This document shows, one piece after another, positions 51,338-57,118 of a stretch of 57,118 nt of DNA. Under the pieces are notes generated by a model that searched no databases, was not told where the DNA came from, and was given only the letters and a program-made list of their open reading frames with translations. This DNA is from Bacteroidota bacterium (lineage in GTDB: Bacteria; Bacteroidota; Bacteroidia; Flavobacteriales; Schleiferiaceae). A program made the position numbers and the translations under genes. The stretch is from NCBI GenBank assembly GCA_003045865.1, contig PZPB01000010.1:1-57118 (forward strand). Direction: 5' to 3'. The stretch's first letter is position 1. Every line of letters starts with the position of its first letter.

Positions 51338-52549
51338 TTAAAACGACCACTTCAAGCGTAAAAAGCTCGTTGCAGATAACCACTGTAACGCATCATTTCC
51401 CAAAGGATTTTGTGTGCTAAAAGCTTGCACAGCAAAGAGTAAATCGAGGTTTTTACCGAGGGAATAGCTTAGGCTAGGGTAAACAATAAGGTTCCCAAAA
51501 TCGGGACTAAACATCGTTCCTAAAGAGAGCGTAAAGAGGGGATTAATATTATAATTGGCGCTCAGAAAAAGGGTATGCTTAAAGAGGAATAAGTTACGGG
51601 GGCTCATTACATTATCAGCCCCGAGCCGACTGAAATCAGCAAAATTCGCATCGCCGCTACCTTCCTCGTTAAAGAGATAACTCCCCTGGACATAAAGCCC
51701 ATTCTTAAAAATGTAATCGAGGGCCGTGCTAAAGAGAAAAGCGGGTTTATCACTATCGAAAGGGGCGTAGTAATTATACTCACTCTTAAAACCTACAGTG
51801 CCCAAGCTACCAGCAAAGGCGCCACCTAGTACTAAATCTTGTTGATAAACTCCCGCTAAAAATTGCCAGTCGTACTGCCAGCGATTAAACTTATACAGCA
51901 GAGCGGAAGTAGAGTTTTTAAGTTCTGTTGCAGGTGCCAAAACGAGCTCCCAGCTATTATTGTAAGTCGGGAAATACTGAATACGCAAGGCATCACTGCC
52001 TAGTCGCTCTTCGTAGTCGAAATCGAAATAATTATACTGATTGAAAATGTCATTGGGGTTCCACACCGTATTTACGCCCCAGTTTACCCGCTGCCTTCCC
52101 AAACGAACAATCCACTTTTCGCTTTCCCACTGGGCGTAGAAGCGATCTATACTGGTGTGTAGGGCTAAATTCGGATCGCGGCCATAAAAGAAATTGAGGT
52201 CTACTAAGCCTGCGTCGGCCTCAAGGCTATTAAAAAAAGCAGAACCATTTTTTAGTTGACTGCCAGCAAAAATACGATTGCGGGCGCTGAGTGCAAAAGA
52301 CCAAGAATCGTTACTGCGGTATTTGAAATTCAGGCGATTATGGAGTAAATAATCTGCGGTTTGCAAATCTGCGGAAGCGACATTGGGGCCGAAAAAACTA
52401 CTGTTGGCCAAGCTGTAGCTGCCTAAAAACTTTAGGTAGCCGGATACTTTTAGCTTACTCGGGCTTGGGTTTTCTTGCGCATCTAAGCGAAAGCTTAAAA
52501 ACAAAAGGAGTAAGAAAAGGAGCTTAATGATTTTCCTTAATCTGTCCAT
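51338..52549 (-). CDS. Outer-membrane beta-barrel protein of the ABC/LolA-like export operon
   Basis: The product is 403 residues from the ATG at 52549, with a signal peptide (LLFLLLLFLSFRLDAQ). The whole mature protein is made of amphipathic strands (KVSGYLKFLGSYSLANSS, SWSFALSARNRIFAG, FTLSLGTMFSPDF) and ends with SFLRLKWSF, a terminal strand with C-terminal Phe as needed for BAM insertion. The segment RLGRQRVNWGVNTVWNPNDI resembles DUF1302-type barrels found with LolA-like carriers in other phyla. The start overlaps the ATPase gene by 26 bp. It may be the outer-membrane exit or acceptor of the exporter; this is inference from context. Confidence 0.78.
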   Translation of the reverse strand: MDRLRKIIKLLFLLLLFLSFRLDAQENPSPSKLKVSGYLKFLGSYSLANSSFFGPNVASADLQTADYLLHNRLNFKYRSNDSWSFALSARNRIFAGSQLKNGSAFFNSLEADAGLVDLNFFYGRDPNLALHTSIDRFYAQWESEKWIVRLGRQRVNWGVNTVWNPNDIFNQYNYFDFDYEERLGSDALRIQYFPTYNNSWELVLAPATELKNSTSALLYKFNRWQYDWQFLAGVYQQDLVLGGAFAGSLGTVGFKSEYNYYAPFDSDKPAFLFSTALDYIFKNGLYVQGSYLFNEEGSGDANFADFSRLGADNVMSPRNLFLFKHTLFLSANYNINPLFTLSLGTMFSPDFGNLIVYPSLSYSLGKNLDLLFAVQAFSTQNPLGNDALQWLSATSFLRLKWSF

Positions 52550-53201
52550 CTTCAACGTAAATAATGCGTGAAGCGCGATCAATTACGCGCTGATCGTGGG
52601 TAGAAAAAATAAAGGTGATGCCCTCTTCTTGGTTCAGCTTGTGCATAATGTCGAGCAGGTCTTCCGTGCTTTTCGAGTCGAGGTTTGCTGTGGGTTCATC
52701 CGCTAAAACAAAGCTGGGCTTCGAAGCTAAAGCGCGCGCTACCGCTACTCTTTGTTGTTGTCCGCCACTGAGCTCTGCCGGACGTTTGTGCATTTGCGCT
52801 TCTAGGCCCACCGCCTTTAAAAGCTCTTGGGCGCGTGTTTTTCGCTCGCGGGCAGATGCGTTCTGAAGGAGCATAATGAACTCCACATTTTCTTGGGCAC
52901 TTAATACCGGGATGAGGTTGTAGGCTTGAAAAACGAAGCCAATATGCTGCAAACGGAAATTTATAAGCGCATTATCTTTTAATTTATGAATGGCTTTTCC
53001 ATCCACAATCACCTCGCCTTCGGTGGGGCTGTCTAAGCCGCCAATGAGGTTTAGTAAAGTGGTTTTCCCTGAACCCGAGGGACCAACAATGGCGGTAAAT
53101 TCACCCGCTTCAATTTCTAGGTTTACCTTATCTACCGCGTGTATAATATGGTCTCCATCTTGGTAAAGGCGACTGAGGTTTTTAGTTTCGATAATTGCCA
53201 T
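52524..53201 (-). CDS. LolD/MacB-type ABC transporter ATPase
   Basis: This ATPase (225 aa) is of the MacB/LolD/FtsE class. Walker A is VGPSGSGKTTLLNLIGGLDS, the Q-loop is in GFVFQAYNLIPVLSAQENV, the signature is LSGGQQQRVAVARAL, Walker B is VLADEPTANLDS and the H-loop is FSTHD. Such ATPases drive FtsX-type permeases by mechanotransmission to extract or push substrates in the periplasm. It directly follows the two permease genes (6-bp gap) and overlaps the barrel gene. Confidence 0.93.
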   Translation of the reverse strand: MAIIETKNLSRLYQDGDHIIHAVDKVNLEIEAGEFTAIVGPSGSGKTTLLNLIGGLDSPTEGEVIVDGKAIHKLKDNALINFRLQHIGFVFQAYNLIPVLSAQENVEFIMLLQNASARERKTRAQELLKAVGLEAQMHKRPAELSGGQQQRVAVARALASKPSFVLADEPTANLDSKSTEDLLDIMHKLNQEEGITFIFSTHDQRVIDRASRIIYVEDGQIKENH

Positions 53202-53207
53202 GGTAGG

Positions 53208-54428
53208 TTAAATTGTGCGTAGGGTTTCTACGGGGTTAAGTTTTAAGGCTCTGCGAGCAGGATAAATGGCCGCTAAAAGGGTCATGATAAACACTAAAAG
53301 GGTGGTGCCCCAGTAAAAGCTCGTAGGCAGGGCAGGGTAAATAACGGAGTCGATACCGTAAGTGGCCAGCCCATCGCTAAAGGCAGCCAGGTCTAAACCA
53401 CTTTTGCTGCCTTGCCAAACGCTGTAATAGGCGAAGAGAATGCCGAGCGGCCCGCCCAATAATGCGAGGTAAAAGGTTTCGACCATAATCATGGAAAACA
53501 CTTTAGTCCTGCTCATGCCCACGCACATCAGCATGCCTAATTCTTTGCGACGCTCAAGCACCGCCATTAGCATGGTATTTATAATGCCGAAGGAAAGGGC
53601 GAGCATTATAATGCCAATAATTATATAGAGCATTTGCGTCATAATTTCATCTGCGTAAGCGAGTTCTGGACTAATTTGCTTCCAGCTCTGAATGGCCAAA
53701 GCAGGAAAATTGGCTTGCAATTCCTGCTGTAAGATTTCGATATCTGCATCTTCTTTTAGCAATGCGGCAATTTCATGCACTTGCACCGACTCAAGGCCGA
53801 GAAGCGTTTGTAAATCGCTTTGCCGTACATAGAGATTGAGCTCTTCCATCTTAGAAGAAACATCTTTATAAAGGCCTTTTACCTTAAAGGCAGATGAGAT
53901 AATGTTTCCTTGCCCGTCGCTGAAATTAAGGATGATACGCGAGCCAATTTTAGCTTCCAATTTTTTTGCTAAGGCGCGACCAATCAGCACGGGATTACGT
54001 CCTTTTTCTGGGAAATACTCTCCTTCGGTAAGCTTCTCTTCGAGGTTACTTAAAGCCGCTTCGGCATTAGGGTTTACGCCAATAATTTGCGCAGCACCGC
54101 TGTAATGTGCCGAGCTGACCATGCCGCTGGCTTTACTGCGCGTGGCATAGGCTTTAAGACGCGGATCTTTATTTAAATAGTCATCTACGGCAGTGGCCGA
54201 AAAAGTATAGGCTACTTCCTTTTGATCGAGCCAAGTGCTATTATGAATTTGTATATGGGAAATCTGATTACGAATCATGCTTTCTTTGCGCTGCTCGTTT
54301 AGGCCGAAGCTAAAAGCGCTTACAAAAATTCCCGCCCAAATGCCCAAGAAAATGGAGCATACCACCACCGCACTTCTTAGTTTGTTTCGCCAGATATTCC
54401 GCCAGGCAATTTTAAATACAGTTTTCAT
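53208..54428 (-). CDS. FtsX-type ABC permease (LolC/E- or MacB-like), second copy
   Basis: This is an inner-membrane permease of 406 residues. The amino-terminal FKIAWRNIWRNKLRSAVVV and first helix are followed by a large periplasmic MacB_PCD-like domain (about 45-260) and three C-terminal helices (MLYIIIGIIMLALSFGIINT; VETFYLALLGGPLGILFAYY; WGTTLLVFIMTLLAAIYP) ending in the coupling segment ALKLNPVETLRTI. It overlaps the other permease by 4 bp and has exactly the same length, so the pair is a heterodimer derived from duplication. Confidence 0.92.
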   Translation of the reverse strand: MKTVFKIAWRNIWRNKLRSAVVVCSIFLGIWAGIFVSAFSFGLNEQRKESMIRNQISHIQIHNSTWLDQKEVAYTFSATAVDDYLNKDPRLKAYATRSKASGMVSSAHYSGAAQIIGVNPNAEAALSNLEEKLTEGEYFPEKGRNPVLIGRALAKKLEAKIGSRIILNFSDGQGNIISSAFKVKGLYKDVSSKMEELNLYVRQSDLQTLLGLESVQVHEIAALLKEDADIEILQQELQANFPALAIQSWKQISPELAYADEIMTQMLYIIIGIIMLALSFGIINTMLMAVLERRKELGMLMCVGMSRTKVFSMIMVETFYLALLGGPLGILFAYYSVWQGSKSGLDLAAFSDGLATYGIDSVIYPALPTSFYWGTTLLVFIMTLLAAIYPARRALKLNPVETLRTI

Positions 54429-55645
54429 TGTCGCATGGCTTTAACGGGTTGTAGGCGGTACACAATAAGCACTGCGTAGAGGCTTAAAACCAGGCAGATA
54501 AGAAGAATGGCGCCGCCGTTATTGAGCCAAATACTGGGGTCGAGGCTGAAAGGAATAATCGGTTCCATGCCATAATCTTCCATCATTTTGTCCATACCAT
54601 CACCCAATTGAATTGGATTAACATGGTAGTACCAAGTGATAGGGAGGGCGAGAAGACTGCCACTTAAAACGCCTAGCAGGGCTAGTAAAGTGGTTTCCAT
54701 ATAGGTGGTGAAGGCGAGGTGAAAACGACTCATTCCCAGGGATATGAGAATGCCGAATTCGCGCATGCGCTCGGAGGTGAGCATCAAAATGGTGCCGAAA
54801 ACGCCGAAGCCAATTACGAGGTAAAGAATAAACAGCATGGCTAAGCCACCGGCACTATCGGCTTCCATGGCTTGAATAAGTTCGGGCATCATATCGCGCC
54901 AAGTTAAAACGGCATAGTCTTGCGCATCTAGCTGCGACTGTAAACTCTGCTTGAGAGCATAGAGATCATTTTTATTTTCGGGAACCACCACCAAAGCGCT
55001 CAGGCGTTGGTAGGCACCCGTAAGTTCTTGTAAGTCCGCCAGTTTTAGATAAACCGTGCTTTTATTGGCTTTGGGGTTTTTTAAATCGGCAATGCCGCTA
55101 ATTAAAAATTTGCCGTTGGCGCTCATGCCTTGGTAACCCTGACCAATAATTACGAGGCTATCGCCCACTTTTAGAGCGAGGTTTTCGGCCAGTTTCTCCG
55201 CTAATACTACCGCACTTTGCCCTGGCTTAGGGAAGCTACCCGCCACAATTTTTTCGTGCAAACCGAAGTATTCAAACTCTAGTTCTTGGTCAATTCCGCG
55301 TAAAAAGCCCGGTCTGGTTTCGCTCTCGGCAGATGCCAATAATCCAAAACTTTCTAAGCGAGGCAGAAGCGCCTTAAGCTGCTTATTTTGACGGAGCTTG
55401 ATTTGCAGGCTATCGCTTTGGAGGATGCTTTTTTCGAGGCTCTGTTTTTCCCAGTAGCCCGGTGCTTGAATTTGCAGATAACCGGTAGTAGCATTAATTA
55501 CGCTGGCGTAGGCTTGATCGTAAGTGCCCAGTTGCATGCTACGCATAATGAGAGCGAAAAATAAAGCGAAAGCCACGGAGGCCATGGTAATAAGGCTACG
55601 TCTTTTATTGCGCCAAATGTTTCGCCAAGCGATTTTAATTAGCAT
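54425..55645 (-). CDS. FtsX-type ABC permease (LolC/E- or MacB-like), first copy
   Basis: This 406-residue inner-membrane permease is built like its neighbour: LIKIAWRNIWRNKRRSLITM at the N-terminus, one helix, a periplasmic domain (about 45-260, GSFPKPGQSAVVLAEKLAEN), then three helices (LFILYLVIGFGVFGTILMLT; METTLLALLGVLSGSLLALP; GAILLICLVLSLYAVLIVY) and a final RLQPVKAMRQ. The gene begins 1 bp after the stop of the LolA-like carrier gene. It should form the channel or extraction unit with the second permease and the LolD-like ATPase. Confidence 0.92.
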   Translation of the reverse strand: MLIKIAWRNIWRNKRRSLITMASVAFALFFALIMRSMQLGTYDQAYASVINATTGYLQIQAPGYWEKQSLEKSILQSDSLQIKLRQNKQLKALLPRLESFGLLASAESETRPGFLRGIDQELEFEYFGLHEKIVAGSFPKPGQSAVVLAEKLAENLALKVGDSLVIIGQGYQGMSANGKFLISGIADLKNPKANKSTVYLKLADLQELTGAYQRLSALVVVPENKNDLYALKQSLQSQLDAQDYAVLTWRDMMPELIQAMEADSAGGLAMLFILYLVIGFGVFGTILMLTSERMREFGILISLGMSRFHLAFTTYMETTLLALLGVLSGSLLALPITWYYHVNPIQLGDGMDKMMEDYGMEPIIPFSLDPSIWLNNGGAILLICLVLSLYAVLIVYRLQPVKAMRQ

Positions 55646-55646
55646 T

Positions 55647-56387
55647 TTATCGTACTCTTTTCATGTACTGGGTAGTGAAATATTCACGGGGAACAGTAGT
55701 TTCGAAATCGAGTGTATGATACTCGAGGATGGTCATGTTACCGGGCTCGGCCACCGGTTTCATAATGGTGATGGTGGCAAGAGTGCGACCGCCAATTTCG
55801 CGGATGTTTTTGCCTTCCATGAGGTTTACCAAATCACCTTCTTCATCGTAAAACTCGCTGCGCAATTGGATGTATTCCGCTTGGTCGATATGGAGAATGA
55901 TTTTGCCCCACACTACGGCCGCATCGGTTTTAGGGAGCAGTTCTATTTGCCAGCATTTACGACCGCCAATTGCCACTTCGCCTAAAAGTTTGTGATTGTA
56001 ATCTTTTACCAAGGAAGACTCTCGCACTAAATCGTCGTTGGTGAAATCGGAGCCCATCCAGCTTTGCATCATCATACTGGGAGGTAGCTTTACATTGCGC
56101 TCAATGCTAGGAATCCAATTGTAAATTTCTTTTTGCTTTTTAAGGTAAACGGTGCCTTTATCGCGGGCGGGACTAGTAATAAGGATGAGGGAATATTCGC
56201 TGCCCCGGCTCCAACTTTTCATGCGAATGGTGCGCTCCCAGTTCGGGCGTTTAATGGTCATCGAAATTTCGGAAGTACTTTGTTCCCCGCGTAATTTGTT
56301 TTCTGCTTGGGTAACAATATCCGTGGCATCCTGCCCGAGAAGGGGTAGACTAAAAATGAATCCGAGGAGAAGGAATTTTAGGTTCAT
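55647..56387 (-). CDS. LolA-like outer membrane lipoprotein-sorting protein
   Basis: The product (246 aa) has a cleavable signal peptide (LKFLLLGFIFSLPLLGQ) and no lipobox. The mature part is a single LolA/LolB-type beta-sheet domain of the 'outer membrane lipoprotein-sorting protein' family, with STSEISMTIKRPNWERTIRM, SPARDKGTVYLKKQKEIYNW, MMMQSWMGSDFTNDDLVRES and GRKCWQIELLPKTD. Such proteins carry a lipid or acyl chain across the periplasm. It lies between the TetR gene (4-bp overlap) and the first FtsX permease gene (1-bp gap), supporting a role as shuttle for this ABC system. Confidence 0.87.
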   Translation of the reverse strand: MNLKFLLLGFIFSLPLLGQDATDIVTQAENKLRGEQSTSEISMTIKRPNWERTIRMKSWSRGSEYSLILITSPARDKGTVYLKKQKEIYNWIPSIERNVKLPPSMMMQSWMGSDFTNDDLVRESSLVKDYNHKLLGEVAIGGRKCWQIELLPKTDAAVVWGKIILHIDQAEYIQLRSEFYDEEGDLVNLMEGKNIREIGGRTLATITIMKPVAEPGNMTILEYHTLDFETTVPREYFTTQYMKRVR

Positions 56388-56959
56388 AATTGATAGTGGT
56401 TTAGTATTTTTTCTTTGATGGCTGCAAGGGGATAATCTTCTTGCAAGGCTAAACTGCCAAGGGCAACCCCATCGAGCATGGCGCCAAGATAATAGGCCTC
56501 CGCTTCGGGTGCAGGATAGTTTAAAGTGCTAAAGAGTTTGGTGTAAACGTCGATGGTTTGTTGTTTGTGCATTTTTATATCCTCTTTAAGGGTGACCATG
56601 GCATCGGGCTGCAAGGCGAGAGAGGTCATAAAGCGCATTAAGTCAGGATTTTTCTGGATATAATCAAAAGTCATTTCTACAGTAAGTCGCAATTGCTCTT
56701 GGGGGCTTTTGTTTTTAAGCAATGCAATGGCCTCGCCACTAAAAGAATTGAGGCAGTGGAAAATGCCGTGTAGGAGGTCCTCCTTGCTGTTGAAATAATG
56801 ATAAGTGAGCCCTTTAGAAATACCGGCTTCTTTAGCGATATAGCTGATGCTGGTTGCCGCATAGCCTTTTTCCGCGAACGCTTTGAGAGCGGTCATTAAA
56901 ATTCTTTGGCGTGTTTCTTCGCGCTGGGCTTGATTTTGTTCGGGACTGCGTGGTGACAT
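56384..56959 (-). CDS. TetR/AcrR-family transcriptional regulator
   Basis: The 191-residue regulator has the TetR HTH at residues about 15-60 (RQRILMTALKAFAEKGYAAT, then SISYIAKEAGISKGLTYHYF) and a helical ligand-binding domain behind it. It is the first gene of the exporter operon and overlaps the next by 4 bp. An inverted repeat TTGGTCA/TGACCAA covers both promoter elements just upstream, so autorepression of the whole operon is likely. The inducing ligand is unknown; a lipid or hydrophobic compound would fit the operon. Confidence 0.93.
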   Translation of the reverse strand: MSPRSPEQNQAQREETRQRILMTALKAFAEKGYAATSISYIAKEAGISKGLTYHYFNSKEDLLHGIFHCLNSFSGEAIALLKNKSPQEQLRLTVEMTFDYIQKNPDLMRFMTSLALQPDAMVTLKEDIKMHKQQTIDVYTKLFSTLNYPAPEAEAYYLGAMLDGVALGSLALQEDYPLAAIKEKILNHYQL

Positions 56960-56970
56960 GGATTGAACGA

Positions 56971-57005
56971 TTGGTCAAAGTTAAATAATATTTTTAAATG
57001 ACCAA
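56971..57005 (-). promoter_or_regulatory. TetR operon promoter with overlapping inverted-repeat operator
   Basis: On the minus strand TTG (57005-57003), exactly 19 nt, then TAACTTTG (56983-56976) is a perfect Bacteroidota promoter. The same interval is bounded by perfect 7-bp inverted repeats, TTGGTCA at 56971-56977 and TGACCAA at 56999-57005, so each arm overlaps one promoter element. The start codon of the TetR gene is 17 bp from the -7 box. Confidence 0.8.
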
Positions 57006-57118
57006 GTTTTCAATGCAAGAATTAGGGGCTTTGCTTTAGGGAGTTACCATAACTCTCTGATTCCCTAAAACCAAAAGCCCAGCCTCACGTAAGTGTAAAA
57101 ATTCGGATGATTGGTACT
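57006..57118. other. Right-edge intergenic sequence
   Basis: The remaining 113 bp hold no complete gene. A hairpin-like GGGAGTTACC-ATAACTCTCTGATTCCC segment lies near 57040-57066 and could end a neighbouring transcript. Confidence 0.35.

Overview
The window looks like chromosomal DNA from a member of the Bacteroidota, most likely a marine Flavobacteriales (Cryomorphaceae/Schleiferiaceae-like). The signs are: a type IX secretion (T9SS) C-terminal sorting domain and SprB-type repeats on a giant surface protein; several promoters of the Bacteroidota form TTG-N19-TAnnTTTG; near absence of Shine-Dalgarno sites; and Bacteroidota-typical families (DUF4292 lipoprotein, CarboxypepD_reg TonB receptor, an anti-sigma/outer-membrane-barrel fusion). 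No species can be named from sequence alone.

Left edge (1-1047): wreckage. A degraded N-terminus of an IS1595-type transposase (minus strand, two in-frame stops) lies next to a LytTR DNA-binding domain that has lost its receiver part. About 645 bp without a convincing gene follow. 1048-14032: a two-gene unit encoding a 3907-residue T9SS-exported adhesin (MAM-like, FN3, CARDB-like, SprB, 21 tandem 80-residue repeats, four HYR domains) and an OmpA-family protein. 14033-14543: terminator, heptamer tandem repeat, two REP-like hairpins and tRNA-Asn.

14544-28597: a PfkB sugar kinase; a tightly overlapping ECF sigma factor / dual-membrane anti-sigma barrel / lipoprotein operon; a biotin carrier protein; a secreted protein resembling a catalytically dead M1 peptidase; RseP; glycine C-acetyltransferase (Kbl); an AddA/RecB-like helicase-nuclease; an SDR enzyme; and Mn-type superoxide dismutase. 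28722-31317: LpxH, a shattered outer-membrane barrel pseudogene, and a CDP-alcohol phosphatidyltransferase.

31407-38391: a metal-uptake locus. A TonB receptor is divergent from a DtxR/MntR-type repressor, which is followed by substrate-binding lipoprotein, ATPase and two permeases. The first permease carries a fused DtxR-like regulatory domain with its metal ligands conserved, the architecture known from chlamydial YtgCR. A palindrome sits on the -7 box of the receptor promoter. 38555-46117: a small acidic protein and an ICMT-like methyltransferase face a long overlapping minus-strand chain: flippase, dUTPase, sugar nucleotidyltransferase, TPR protein, DUF4292 lipoprotein and a degenerate EnvC-like M23 protein (lipid/polysaccharide and cell-wall functions).

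46251-51337: M28 peptidase with PDZ domain, GpsA, an iodotyrosine-deiodinase-like nitroreductase and a polytopic membrane protein. 51338-56959: a minus-strand operon, TetR regulator, LolA-like carrier, two FtsX-type permeases, LolD-like ATPase and outer-membrane barrel, with an almost ideal promoter overlapped by a TTGGTCA/TGACCAA inverted repeat. This set has the parts of a complete inner-to-outer-membrane lipid or lipoprotein export route.
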